Shown piece by piece: positions 20,238-31,928 of a stretch of DNA of 53,812 bases; positions within the stretch are counted from its first letter, which is position 1, and the number at the start of each line of letters is the position of its first letter. Origin of the DNA: Chloroflexota bacterium (GTDB taxonomy: Bacteria > Chloroflexota > Limnocylindria > Limnocylindrales > CSP1-4); contig VBGT01000028.1 in the NCBI GenBank assembly GCA_005889475.1, positions 1-53,812 of the forward strand. The letters are read 5' to 3'. The position numbers and the translations under genes were made by a program. The notes under the pieces are model-generated. The model worked only from the letters and a program-made list of their open reading frames with translations, ran no database searches and had not been told where the DNA came from.

Positions 20238-21469
20238 CCCGGGCGCTCCGGCTCATCACCCACAACTGGCCGCTCAAGCTCGGGGCCATCGCCCTCGCGA
20301 CGCTGCTCTACGGCGGCCTCGTCCTCTCCCAGACGGCCGACAGCTTCCCCGGCAGCGTCCAGATCGGGATCGTCAACCAGCCATCCGACGTGATCGTCCT
20401 GTCCAACCTCGGCTCCGTGAACCGGATCCGCTACGTCGCTCCGCCGGACCTCGGCCTGCGAATCGACAGCGACAGCTTCCGCGCCACGGTCGATCTCGCC
20501 AACGTCACGCCGACAGGCGCGCCGGTCACCCTCAATGTCACGGTGGAGGCGGTCGACAGCCGGGTGCAGGTTCTCGACTTCGAGCCCAAGAAGATCACCG
20601 TCACGGTCGATCGGGTCGGCACCAAGATCGTTCCGGTGCGGGTTGCGCTCGGCCCGATCCCCTCGGGCCTCGACGTCGGCGACCCGGTCGTCGACACCGA
20701 GAGCGCGACCGTCAGCGGCCCCCAGTCGATCGTCGCCAAGGTCACCGAGGCGCAGGCGCCGATCACCATCGATGCCTCGGGCGTCGACATCGACCAGCTG
20801 GTCAGTCTCGTCGCCATCGATGACACGGGCACCGAGCTCGGCGTCGATTCGCGCATCGAGATCGATCCAGCACGGGTCCGCGTGCAGCTGCAGGTCTTCA
20901 CGGACCGCCGGTCGAAGGCCCTGCCGGTGACACCGAACGTCATCGGCACCCCCGCGGCGGGCTTCGAGGTCGCCGCGATCGAGGTCGATCCACCGGTCGT
21001 CTCGGTGCAGGGGGACGCCAACGACCTGGCCTCCCTCGACCGGGCCGACACGCTGCCGGTCTCGATCTCGGGCGCCTCGTCGGAGGTCAGCCAGGATGTC
21101 GGCTTCGCGCTCCCGGATGGCGTCCAGGCGTTGAACCCGACCACCGTGCACGTCACCGTTCGCCTGCGTCCGGTCACCGCCACCCGGACCTTCGAGGCCG
21201 GCCTCGTCGTCGTCGGAGCGCGGCCCGACCTGGCCTATGCGCTCTCCACCGACCGCATCCTCGTGACCATCGGCGGCTCGATCGCCGAGCTCGATCGGCT
21301 GTCGGGCACGAACATCGTGCTGAACGTCGACGTCACCGGCCTCGGGATCGGCACGCGCAGCGTCAAGGCCACCGCGAATCTCACCACCGGCCTCACGCTC
21401 GTCGCGGCGAGCCCCAATCCGATCCAGGTGACCGTCTCCAGTCCGGCGTCATCGCCGGCGCCGTCGTAA
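20234..21469 (+). CDS. cdaR: YbbR-domain protein (CdaR-like)
   Basis: N-terminal TM helix, repeated YbbR-like beta repeats; directly downstream of cdaA and upstream of glmM. Confidence 0.85.
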   Translation: MTRALRLITHNWPLKLGAIALATLLYGGLVLSQTADSFPGSVQIGIVNQPSDVIVLSNLGSVNRIRYVAPPDLGLRIDSDSFRATVDLANVTPTGAPVTLNVTVEAVDSRVQVLDFEPKKITVTVDRVGTKIVPVRVALGPIPSGLDVGDPVVDTESATVSGPQSIVAKVTEAQAPITIDASGVDIDQLVSLVAIDDTGTELGVDSRIEIDPARVRVQLQVFTDRRSKALPVTPNVIGTPAAGFEVAAIEVDPPVVSVQGDANDLASLDRADTLPVSISGASSEVSQDVGFALPDGVQALNPTTVHVTVRLRPVTATRTFEAGLVVVGARPDLAYALSTDRILVTIGGSIAELDRLSGTNIVLNVDVTGLGIGTRSVKATANLTTGLTLVAASPNPIQVTVSSPASSPAPS

Positions 21470-21528
21470 GGCTCGACATCGAGCCTCCGGTCAACGAACA
21501 CAGCAGCACGCGAGGGGATTGATCAGCT

Positions 21529-22878
21529 TTGCCACGCCTGTTCGGCACCGACGGCATCCGCGGCGTCGCCAACGTCGACCTGAAGCCATCGACCGCGTTC
21601 GCGCTGGGCCGCGCCACCGCCCACCGGCTGGTTGGACCCGGCGGCTCGATCGTGGTCGGCCAGGACACGCGCCGCTCCGGTGACATGTTCGTCGCCGCGA
21701 TCGCGGCCGGCGCGACGAGCCTCGGCGTCGGCGTGCACGTCGTGGGCGTGGTGCCCACGCCCGCCCTCGCGTTCCTGACGGCCGACGGCGACTTCGCCGC
21801 CGGGGTCATGGTCTCGGCGTCGCACAACCCGGCCGAGGACAACGGCCTGAAGGTGCTCGATTCCGAGGGCCTGAAGCTCGACGACGCGGTCGAGGACGAG
21901 CTGGAGCAGCTGATCTGGCGCTCGGAGGAGCTCGCCGGCGCGCCGCCGGAGCGGCTGGGCACGATGGTCGACGCGCGGGATCGGATCGAGCGCTACCTCG
22001 CCCACCGCGAAGGCCTCGCTCGCACGATCGATGGGTCAGGCCTGCGCATCGTCCTCGACTGCGCGAACGGTTCCGCGTCGTGGGTGGGCGGCCGGATCAT
22101 CGCCGCCACCGGGGCCCGGGTCGAGGTGATCAACGACCACCCGGACGGGCTGAACATCAACCTGCACTGCGGCGCGACGGACCCGTCCGGCCTTGCCGCG
22201 CGCGTGGCCGAGACCGGCGCCGATCTCGGGTTCGCGCTCGACGGGGACGCGGACCGGCTCGTGGCGGTCGACGGCTCCGGCCAGGTCGTCGACGGCGACC
22301 GGATCCTCGGCGTGCTCGCGCTGGAGCGGCTGGGCCGGGACGGCGCCTCGGCCGGCGACCCCGCGGTGGGGACGCTGGTCGTCTCGGTGCTGTCGAACGG
22401 CGGGCTGCAGCAGGCAGTCGAGGCGGCCGGCGGGACCGTGGTCCGGACCCCGGTCGGCGACAAGTACATCCTCGAGGGCATGCAGGTCGAGGGGGCGGGC
22501 CTCGGCGGCGAGAAGAGCGGCCACGTGATCGTGCGCGAGCACACGACCTCGGGCGATGGGCTGGTCACGGCCCTGGAGGTCCTCCGGGTCACGACAGCCG
22601 CTCGACGCCCGCTTGCCGAGCTGGCCGAGCAGATCCCGCTGCTGCCCCAGGAGCAGCGCGCAGTCATCGTCCGCCACAAGGAGCAGTGGGAGGGCGACCC
22701 GGCGCTGCAACGGGCCATCGCCGACGCCGAAGCGCGCCTGGGAAGCGGCGGGCGCGTGCTCGTCCGGCCGTCCGGCACGGAGCCCGCGCTCCGGGTCATG
22801 GTCGAGGGCAGCGACCGCGAGCTCGTCCGCGAGCTGGCTGACGGTCTGTCGGCGCTCGCGGAGCAGCGCTTACACTGA
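21529..22878 (+). CDS. glmM: Phosphoglucosamine mutase
   Basis: LFGTDGIRGVANVDL...GVMVSASHNPAEDNGLKV...FALDGDADRLVAVD. Confidence 0.97.
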   Translation: MPRLFGTDGIRGVANVDLKPSTAFALGRATAHRLVGPGGSIVVGQDTRRSGDMFVAAIAAGATSLGVGVHVVGVVPTPALAFLTADGDFAAGVMVSASHNPAEDNGLKVLDSEGLKLDDAVEDELEQLIWRSEELAGAPPERLGTMVDARDRIERYLAHREGLARTIDGSGLRIVLDCANGSASWVGGRIIAATGARVEVINDHPDGLNINLHCGATDPSGLAARVAETGADLGFALDGDADRLVAVDGSGQVVDGDRILGVLALERLGRDGASAGDPAVGTLVVSVLSNGGLQQAVEAAGGTVVRTPVGDKYILEGMQVEGAGLGGEKSGHVIVREHTTSGDGLVTALEVLRVTTAARRPLAELAEQIPLLPQEQRAVIVRHKEQWEGDPALQRAIADAEARLGSGGRVLVRPSGTEPALRVMVEGSDRELVRELADGLSALAEQRLH

Positions 22879-22885
22879 CGCCTCT

Positions 22886-24718
<1,833 letters not shown>

Positions 24719-24727
24719 GGCGGCGCC

Positions 24728-25258
24728 ATGGCCGAGCCCGCGGGCACCCCGGGAGTCGAGCCACCGCCCGGCACGACCGAGCTGGGCGTCGACATCATCA
24801 AGGTCGAGCGGATCCGGAGCACGCTGACGAGATTCGGGCGGCGCTTCGCGCGCCGGGTGCTGACCGCGGCCGAGGACCGCTATGTCCGCGATCGACCGGA
24901 GACACTCGCCGGCCGCTGGGCGGCCAAGGAGGCCGTGAGCAAGGTGCTCGGCCTGGGCGTGCGCGGCATCGGCTGGACGGAGATCGAGATCGAACGCCTG
25001 CCGACCGGCGCTCCGTCCGTGCGCCTCCACGGCCGCGCCGCGCGGCGCGCGGAGCAGCTGGGCATGGAGCGGATCGCGGTCTCGATCAGCCATGAGTCGG
25101 AGTACGCCGTCGCGATCGCGTTCGGCATCCGGACGACGGGCGGGCGATTCCTCTTCCCACCCGACATCGAGGAGCGCCTCGACGATCGCGAGCGCCGGAT
25201 CCTCGCCCGGATGGAGCGCCTGCGAACGATGGCGACCGCGGGGGAGCCCGATGCCTGA
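24728..25258 (+). CDS. acpS: Holo-[acyl-carrier-protein] synthase
   Basis: LGVDIIKVERIRSTLTRFGRRFARRVLT...AGRWAAKEAVSKVLG. Confidence 0.92.
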   Translation: MAEPAGTPGVEPPPGTTELGVDIIKVERIRSTLTRFGRRFARRVLTAAEDRYVRDRPETLAGRWAAKEAVSKVLGLGVRGIGWTEIEIERLPTGAPSVRLHGRAARRAEQLGMERIAVSISHESEYAVAIAFGIRTTGGRFLFPPDIEERLDDRERRILARMERLRTMATAGEPDA

Positions 25259-26306
25259 ACGGCGCCCGCTCGGCTTCGGCCGGCACGAGGAGGCCGCTGC
25301 TGCCGGCGCAACCGCGCCGCCGGCGGTCCCGACGATGGACGACCGTGCGGCCGCCGCGCTCCTGCCGGAGCGACCCGCCCGCGGGCACAAGGGCACGTTC
25401 GGCAAGGTCCTCGCGATCGCCGGCTCGCTCGACTACGCCGGTGCGGCATTGCTCGTCTGCCGCGCCGCCGCGCGCGCCGGCGCGGGCCTCGTCACCCTCG
25501 CCGTCCCCGAGTCGCTCCAGCCCCTCTTCGCCGCCAAGGTCGTCGAGGCGACGACGATGGCGCTCCCCGAGGACGACGTCGAGGAGGTGGACCCCGAGCC
25601 GTCGATCGCGCGGATCCTCGACCACGAGCACGACGCGATCGTGCTCGGACCGGGGCTGCGGCCCGGCCTCGCCACCACCGAGCTGGTCCGAATGCTCCTC
25701 GCCGCGCCCGGCGACGACCCCGAGCCTGCGCCGATGGTGCTCGACGCCGAGGCGCTCCGGTCGATGGCCACGCTCGGCGAGTGGTGGACAGGCACGCTCC
25801 GGCCGTGCGTGCTGACGCCGCACGCCGGCGAGTTCGAGCGGCTGCGATCGGGCGCAGGCGTCGAGGCGGGCAGCGACGGTGACGTCTCGGGTGACGATGA
25901 CGCTCGCCGGGCAGCGGCGACCGCGGCGGCGCAGGCCTGGGGCCAGGTCGTGGTGCTCAAGGGGGCGAAGACCGTGATCGCCGAGCCCGACGGCACGGTC
26001 ACCGTCGCCCCGTTCGAGAACCCGGGCCTGGCCACCGGCGGGACCGGCGACGTGCTCTCGGGCGTGATCGGCGGGCTCCTCGCGCAGGGCCTCAAGCCGG
26101 GCCCCGCCGCGCGGCTCGGCGTGTTCCTGCATGGCACGGCGGGTGACCTCGTCCGGGAGCGGTTGGGCGACGCCGGGTTGCTCGCCTCCGACCTGCCCGA
26201 CGCGGTGCCGCTCGTGCGCAAGCGCCTCGCGGCGATCGCCGAGCGCGGCAAGCCGGGCAAGCGCGTCGGGTTCGCCGTCCGCGACGGTGACGGGGCGTCG
26301 GCCTGA
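25251..26306 (+). CDS. nnrD: ADP/ATP-dependent NAD(P)H-hydrate dehydratase (stand-alone carbohydrate-kinase-type domain)
   Basis: GHKGTFGKVLAIAGSLDYAGAALLVCRAAARAGAGLVTLAVPE...NPGLATGGTGDVLSGVIGGLLAQG. Confidence 0.92.
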   Translation: MPERRPLGFGRHEEAAAAGATAPPAVPTMDDRAAAALLPERPARGHKGTFGKVLAIAGSLDYAGAALLVCRAAARAGAGLVTLAVPESLQPLFAAKVVEATTMALPEDDVEEVDPEPSIARILDHEHDAIVLGPGLRPGLATTELVRMLLAAPGDDPEPAPMVLDAEALRSMATLGEWWTGTLRPCVLTPHAGEFERLRSGAGVEAGSDGDVSGDDDARRAAATAAAQAWGQVVVLKGAKTVIAEPDGTVTVAPFENPGLATGGTGDVLSGVIGGLLAQGLKPGPAARLGVFLHGTAGDLVRERLGDAGLLASDLPDAVPLVRKRLAAIAERGKPGKRVGFAVRDGDGASA

Positions 26307-27583
26307 GCGACCAGCGCCCGGCCAGGCAACGAATCGAGGACCGCCTCGCGGCGGCGGGCCTGCCACCCCTCCCGCGGACTGCCTGGGCCGAGGTCGACCT
26401 CGACCTCCTCGCCGGCAACCTTGGCGTGCTGCGCGAGCTCGCGGGCGACGGGACGCCGCTGTTCCCGGTCGTAAAGGCCGACGCGTACGGCCACGGCGCG
26501 ATCCCGATCGCCCGCTCGCTCGAGGCGGCGGGCGCCGACGGGTTCTGCGTTGCGGCCCTCGACGAGGGGGTCGTGCTGCGCGGGGCGGGGATCACGCGCC
26601 CGATCCTCGTCCTGTACCCGATCCCGCCGGCCCTCGCCGGGACGGCGCGGGACTCCGGCCTCGGGGTGACGGCCGGCGACGCGGCGATGCTTGCGGGGCT
26701 CCTGGCCGCCCTCGATGGCGCTGCGAGCCCCGATCAGCTGGCCGTGCATCTCGAGGTGGAGACGGGGCTCGGGCGTGGCGGCTTTGCCGGGGAGGCGCTC
26801 ACCGACGCTGCGGGGCAGATCGAGCGGGCGCCGGCCGCGCGACTCGCGAGCCTGTGGACGCACCTCCAGGCGCCCGAGGACGGGCCTCGAACCGCCAGGC
26901 AGCTGGGGCGTTTCGAAGCGGCCGCCGACGCGGTTGGGGCAGCCGGCGTCGGGCTCCCGCCGCGGCACGTCGCTGCCAGCGCCGGGCTGCTCCTCGACGG
27001 CGTTGCGAGCCTCGACGGCGCGCGCCCGGGCCTGTCGGTCTACGGGCTGCTGCCCGATGAGCTGCTCGGCGCAGGACCGGTACGCGCGAAGCCGGCCGGG
27101 ACGCGGCTGCGCCCGATCCTGTCCCTGCACGCGCGGCCGGTTCGCGTCGCCGAGCTGCCCGAGGAGTGGGGAGTCGGCTACGGGCCCACGTTCACGACGA
27201 GCCGGCCGAGCCGGATCGCGACGCTGCCCCTCGGCTACGGCGACGGCTGGCCACGCTCCCTCTCGAATCGCGCCGAGGCCCTCGTCCGCGGGACCCGCGT
27301 TCTCCTCGTCGGCAACGTGGCCATGGACGCGGTGATGGCCGACGTCACGGACGTGCCGGGCGCGCCGGTCACGACGGACGACGAGTTCGTGCTGATCGGC
27401 GAGCAGGCGGGGCAGCGGATCACGGTCGCCGAGCTCGCGGCAGCCCGCGGGACGAACTCGTGGGAGGTCGTGACGAACCTCGCCGTCCGCCTGCCTCGGG
27501 TGTACCATGCGGCGTCCGTCCCGCGGGAGACGCGAACCCTCATCGGCGATGAAGCCGGCGGCAGGAGGTCGATGCGACCGTGA
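26303..27583 (+). CDS. alr: Alanine racemase (N-terminus requires a CTG start)
   Basis: TAWAEVDLDLLAGNLGVLREL...FPVVKADAYGHGAIPIAR; the 26426 start in the ORF track would remove conserved N-terminus. Confidence 0.93.
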   Translation: MSDQRPARQRIEDRLAAAGLPPLPRTAWAEVDLDLLAGNLGVLRELAGDGTPLFPVVKADAYGHGAIPIARSLEAAGADGFCVAALDEGVVLRGAGITRPILVLYPIPPALAGTARDSGLGVTAGDAAMLAGLLAALDGAASPDQLAVHLEVETGLGRGGFAGEALTDAAGQIERAPAARLASLWTHLQAPEDGPRTARQLGRFEAAADAVGAAGVGLPPRHVAASAGLLLDGVASLDGARPGLSVYGLLPDELLGAGPVRAKPAGTRLRPILSLHARPVRVAELPEEWGVGYGPTFTTSRPSRIATLPLGYGDGWPRSLSNRAEALVRGTRVLLVGNVAMDAVMADVTDVPGAPVTTDDEFVLIGEQAGQRITVAELAAARGTNSWEVVTNLAVRLPRVYHAASVPRETRTLIGDEAGGRRSMRP

Positions 27584-27885
27584 GCGAGGCGACCCCGCCC
27601 GAGCCCCAGGGTCTCGGCGACGAGCAGCGCGACGAGCTGGTCGAGGAGGTCGCGCGCGAGATCCAGCTGCGCGGCCTGACCACCTCGGCGGTGCATTTCC
27701 TGCAGGCGTCGCGCCCATACCGCCCCCTCGGCGCGAACGCCATGCTGTTCTTCGATCCGGTGCTCCATGGGCTGTTCGGCGGCGAGCTGCCCAGCGCCTC
27801 GGCGCTTCTCGCCGACGAGGACGGCATCGAGCAGCTCATCGAGCGTCTCGAGGACCTGTCCGAGGAGACGGGCTGGGACGCCTAG
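27580..27885 (+). CDS. Conserved small acidic protein, function unknown
   Basis: 101 aa, coupled by overlap to alr; EIQLRGLTTSAVHFLQASRPYRPLGANAMLFFDPVLHGLFGG. Confidence 0.7.
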   Translation: MSEATPPEPQGLGDEQRDELVEEVAREIQLRGLTTSAVHFLQASRPYRPLGANAMLFFDPVLHGLFGGELPSASALLADEDGIEQLIERLEDLSEETGWDA

Positions 27886-28042
27886 CTGAATCTGGCCCGT
27901 CGGCCAGACGCCGGCGGCAGGCGAAGGCGCTGCCGAGCACGCGAGCGAGCGCACTCCGGCGTGCGTGAACGAGCGCGCGGAGGCGGCAACGCACGCATGG
28001 CGCCGGCGGATGGCCGACGGCCGAGCCGGTAGCATTGGGCCG

Positions 28043-29671
28043 GTGACGACCGTCCCTCGAGCCCTGCTCGCGATCGACGCCGGGTCCGCCACCACCTCGG
28101 TAGCGCTCCTCGGCAAGCCCTGGAAGCGCTGGCGGCTGCTCGGATCACTCGCGGCGCCCGCCGGTGCGCCGGTCGACGCGCTCGCGGCGACGCTCGCTGC
28201 CCGGCTCCTGTCAACCGATCCCCGGATGGCGGTCGAGCTGTCGGTCGCGGCGGAGAGCGTCGCCGACCTGCCGAGGCTCGAAACCATCAGCGGGCCGGCG
28301 CCGACACTCGCGGTCCTCGGCGCCTCGCGCCGCGCGGTCGGGCTGCTGGAGAGCGTCGCGGCGCGCACGCCGTGGCGGATCCGCACAGCATCGCCGGAGA
28401 GCCACGACCCGCGCGAGATGACCGAGCTCGCGCTGCGGCCCGAGGTCTCGGCGATCCTCGTTGGCGCTGGGGACCCGCCGGGACCGGACGAGCGCGGCTG
28501 GCTCGACGACCTCGCCGGCCTCGTGGGGGCGGCCACGCGCCGCCGGCCCGAGCTCCGCGTCGTCCTCGCCGGCCCGGTGGCGGCACGCGCCGCCTGGGCG
28601 GAAGGCGCCGGACGGCCGTTCGACGGCAGCCAGGAGCGGATCGTCGAGGGGCCGCCGCTGGGCATGCGCAGCGGGCCGGACGAGCCGCTGCGCGAGATCC
28701 TCGAAGGCCTGCTGCCGAACGCGCGAGGTACCCGGCACACCGCCGTGCGCGCGCTGCTCTCGCTCGCCGACGCGCTGGACCGGACCGTCGAGCTGATCGA
28801 CATCGGGCTCGACGGCGGGTTGCGCGCCGTGGCCTCTCCCGGAGTCGCCGACCAGGGACCGGCGGCCGTCGCGGTGCGCACGGCGCAGGCGGCGCTCGTT
28901 CCCGGCGACGTCGACGATGCCGGCGTCGATTCCGTGCTCGCCTGGACCACCGGCAGCCTCGACCGGCATCGGATGGGCGACCGGCTCATGGACCTGCGCC
29001 TCCAGCCGTGGGCGGACGTCTCGGGCGAGGGTGCCCGGCTCCGCCTCGCCGCGACTCGAGCGGCGCTGGCACGCCTCGCCGCCCAGACGCCGGACATCGG
29101 CGCCATGCCCAGCCCGGACGTGACGATCGTCGCCGGGGGCGCGTTCGCGGTGGCGCCAGCCCGAGCCGTTGCGCTCGCGCTCGCCGACACGATCCGTCGG
29201 CCGGGCGTCACGCAGCTCGCCACCGACCACGCCCGCCTGCTCGGGCCGATCGGGACGATCGACGACCCTGACGAGCGGCGCGACCTCGTGGCGGATCTCG
29301 CCGACGACCTGCTCGCGCCGATCGGCAGCCTCGTGGTCGTTGCGAACGTCCCATCGGGCCGCCGGACCGCGACGCGCGTCGGCCGGTTGACGCTCGACGG
29401 CGACCGCAACGGCCGGCATGACCTCGTCGCCGGCGAGGTCGCGTTCGTCGACCTGCCGCCGGGCGACCGGGCGTTCGCGACGCTGGAGTTCCGCGACACC
29501 GTGCAGGTCGGGCACCGGGCGCGACGGGTGGCCGTGCCGGTGTCCGGCGGCGTTGCGGGCCTCACCGTCGACCTGCGTGACGTGCCGCTGCGTCTGCCCG
29601 AGCGTCGCGACCGCCGGCGGGCGGCGCTGGCCGCCTGGGGCGAGCTCGCCTGGCCGGGCGACGAGCGATGA
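28043..29671 (+). CDS. MutL-like (glutamate mutase L family) ASKHA-fold protein
   Basis: LLAIDAGSATTSVALLG N-terminal phosphate-loop-like motif; TVELIDIGLDGGLRAV; overall pattern as in the glutamate mutase L family. Confidence 0.75.
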   Translation: MTTVPRALLAIDAGSATTSVALLGKPWKRWRLLGSLAAPAGAPVDALAATLAARLLSTDPRMAVELSVAAESVADLPRLETISGPAPTLAVLGASRRAVGLLESVAARTPWRIRTASPESHDPREMTELALRPEVSAILVGAGDPPGPDERGWLDDLAGLVGAATRRRPELRVVLAGPVAARAAWAEGAGRPFDGSQERIVEGPPLGMRSGPDEPLREILEGLLPNARGTRHTAVRALLSLADALDRTVELIDIGLDGGLRAVASPGVADQGPAAVAVRTAQAALVPGDVDDAGVDSVLAWTTGSLDRHRMGDRLMDLRLQPWADVSGEGARLRLAATRAALARLAAQTPDIGAMPSPDVTIVAGGAFAVAPARAVALALADTIRRPGVTQLATDHARLLGPIGTIDDPDERRDLVADLADDLLAPIGSLVVVANVPSGRRTATRVGRLTLDGDRNGRHDLVAGEVAFVDLPPGDRAFATLEFRDTVQVGHRARRVAVPVSGGVAGLTVDLRDVPLRLPERRDRRRAALAAWGELAWPGDER

Positions 29672-29711
29672 CCGCCATGGGATCGCCGATGAACCCCGGG
29701 GCAGGCGCCTG

Positions 29712-30758
29712 ATGGTGTCCCGAACGGACGCTCCCAGCCGCGTACGGGTGGCGGACGCGCCCGGCCTGGAGCTCGTGTCGCGCCGGCGGCTGCTGCTCTC
29801 GCCGATCGATGCGTTCTTCCGCCTTCACCCGGGCGACCGGTCGCTGGTGAAGGAGGGCGAGGCGGTCGGCCGCGGCCAGCCGATCCTCGAGCACTACCGC
29901 GAGCCGCGCACGGTCGTCGTCCCGGGCCAGAACGGCGAGGGCAACCAGCCCGCGCCCGGCGACCGCTGGACCGCGCCGGGTGGCCGCGCCGCCCGCGAGG
30001 CGCATGGCGCCACCGACGGCGAGCTGCTGTTCCGAAGCGGCGGGCGCTGGCGCGTCGCGAGCGGGGAACGCGCGGAGCCGCTCGAGTCGCCGGTGGCGGG
30101 CGTCGTCCACGAGGTCCGCGCGGGCGCCGGCGTGACGATCCGGTCCACCGCGAACGCCATCGTCGGCCGCTCGGCCCTCGCCGGTCCGTCGTGGGGCAAG
30201 CTCCAGGTCGCGACGGGCCCGGACGGTGAGCTGCGCGCGCAGCACGTCGACGTCGGCATGGCCGGCTCGATCATCGTCGCCGGTGCCCGGATGGACGCCG
30301 AGGCGCTCACGCGGGCTCGGGCGGTCGGCATCCGGGGCATCGTCGTCGCCGCCCTCGGGATCAAGGAGCAGCGTGACTTCCTCGCCTCCGAGCGCCGCGG
30401 CCGCGCGGCGGTGCACGGCCTCCCGCCCTTCGGCATCCTCGTTCTGGACGGCGCGTCGCGTCGACCGATCGCGTCGCCGCTCATGACGCTGTTCGAAGCG
30501 GTCGAGGGCGGCGTGGTCGCGATCGTCGGCGACCCGCCGGCCCTCGTCATCGACGATCCGAGCGTCCTCCTGCCATCGCCAGCGGGGGACCTCGTGCGGG
30601 TCAGGTCAGGGCCGCTGGCCGGCGCCGAGGGGACGTGGGCGGGCCTCGCCGGTCCCCGTCGCTTCCCAGCCGGCGTCACGCTCGAGGCGGCGTTCGTTCG
30701 CTTCGGCGGACGGCCGCCGGTCGCCATCCCGATCGGCGATCTCGAACGCTTTGCCTGA
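29712..30758 (+). CDS. Conserved protein of unknown function with beta-barrel-like motifs, partner of MutL-like gene
   Basis: LLLSPIDAFFRLHPGDRSLVKEGEAVGRGQPILEHYREPRTVVVPGQ; immediately downstream of MutL-like gene. Confidence 0.7.
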   Translation: MVSRTDAPSRVRVADAPGLELVSRRRLLLSPIDAFFRLHPGDRSLVKEGEAVGRGQPILEHYREPRTVVVPGQNGEGNQPAPGDRWTAPGGRAAREAHGATDGELLFRSGGRWRVASGERAEPLESPVAGVVHEVRAGAGVTIRSTANAIVGRSALAGPSWGKLQVATGPDGELRAQHVDVGMAGSIIVAGARMDAEALTRARAVGIRGIVVAALGIKEQRDFLASERRGRAAVHGLPPFGILVLDGASRRPIASPLMTLFEAVEGGVVAIVGDPPALVIDDPSVLLPSPAGDLVRVRSGPLAGAEGTWAGLAGPRRFPAGVTLEAAFVRFGGRPPVAIPIGDLERFA

Positions 30759-30765
30759 CGGGCGG

Positions 30766-31257
30766 GTGACGACCGCCGCTGACCCGTCGATGGAGCTGCT
30801 GAGCCCGAGCCCCGAGGCGACGCGGACGTTCGCCTCGCGCCTCGCGACGGTCGCCGAGCCCGGCGACGTGGTCTGTCTGTGGGGCGAGCTGGGGGCCGGC
30901 AAGACGGTGTTCGCGAAGGGCTTCGGCGCCGGTCTCGGGGTCGAGGCCACGATCAACTCGCCAAGCTTCGTGTTGATGGGCGAGTACGCCGGTCGGTTGC
31001 CGATGTTCCACATCGACCTGTACCGCTTGTCGTCGGCGCGAGAGGTCGTCGACGCCGGGCTGCTGGACGATCGGCACGCCGCCGGCGTTGTGCTGATCGA
31101 GTGGCCGGACCGGCTCGGGGATGCCCTCCCGCTCGATCGACTCGACGTCCACATCGATGGCGGCGCGGACGAGCCACGAACCCTTCGGCTCACCGCCCAC
31201 GGCCGGATGGCGGACCGCTACCTCCCCGCAGCCGAGGCGGCCGGAGCCCGTCGATGA
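30766..31257 (+). CDS. tsaE: tRNA t6A biosynthesis ATPase TsaE
   Basis: LWGELGAGKTVFAKGFGAGLGVEATINSPSFVLMGEY...HIDLYRL; alternative ATG 30790. Confidence 0.94.
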   Translation: MTTAADPSMELLSPSPEATRTFASRLATVAEPGDVVCLWGELGAGKTVFAKGFGAGLGVEATINSPSFVLMGEYAGRLPMFHIDLYRLSSAREVVDAGLLDDRHAAGVVLIEWPDRLGDALPLDRLDVHIDGGADEPRTLRLTAHGRMADRYLPAAEAAGARR

Positions 31258-31928
31258 GCGAGCACGACTGGCTGCTCGCTCTCGATACGGCCACGAGCAC
31301 GATCGTCGTCGCGGTGGGCGCGGCCGACGGTGAGATCCTCCAGGCGGACGCGTTCGAGGGCCGCTACCGCCACTCGCAGGAGCTGCTGCCCGCGGTCGTA
31401 CGGCTGCTGGAACGTGCCGGGCTGCGCCTGCCCGAGCTCGGAGGCGTGATCGTCGGCACCGGGCCGGGCGCGTTCACCGGCCTGCGCGTCGGGCTCGCGA
31501 CGGCGAAGACGCTCGCGCACGAGCTGCGCCGTCCGGTGGTCGGCGTTGCGACCTCCGAGGCGCTCCTCGCGGGAGTCGAGGGGGCCACGCGGCTGTGGCT
31601 GCCATCAGGCCCGCGCGGTCGCCTCCGGATCGATGCCGGCGAGGCGCCGCAGCTCGTCCCCGACGACTTCGCCGGCGCAACCGGGGCGGTCGAGAGCAGC
31701 GAGATCGCCGTCGACCTCGACGGTCGAGCGCCGGCGGAGGCGCTCAGACGAGGCCGCGACGCGGTCGCTGCGCTGCCCGCGAGCCTGCTCCGGCTCGGCG
31801 CGGCGCGGCTCGCGGCAGGTGATACGGACGACCCGGAGCAGCTCGTGCCCGCATACGCGGTCGCGCCCCGAGGCGCGCCGCCGGCGCCGCCGGACGAGGG
31901 AGTGGCATGGTCGCGCGACCCCCGGTAG
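31254..31928 (+). CDS. tsaB: tRNA t6A biosynthesis protein TsaB
   Basis: LALDTATSTIVVAVGAADG...HSQELLPAVVRLLERAGLRLPELGGVIVGTGPGAFTGLRVGLATAKTLAH. Confidence 0.95.
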   Translation: MSEHDWLLALDTATSTIVVAVGAADGEILQADAFEGRYRHSQELLPAVVRLLERAGLRLPELGGVIVGTGPGAFTGLRVGLATAKTLAHELRRPVVGVATSEALLAGVEGATRLWLPSGPRGRLRIDAGEAPQLVPDDFAGATGAVESSEIAVDLDGRAPAEALRRGRDAVAALPASLLRLGAARLAAGDTDDPEQLVPAYAVAPRGAPPAPPDEGVAWSRDPR

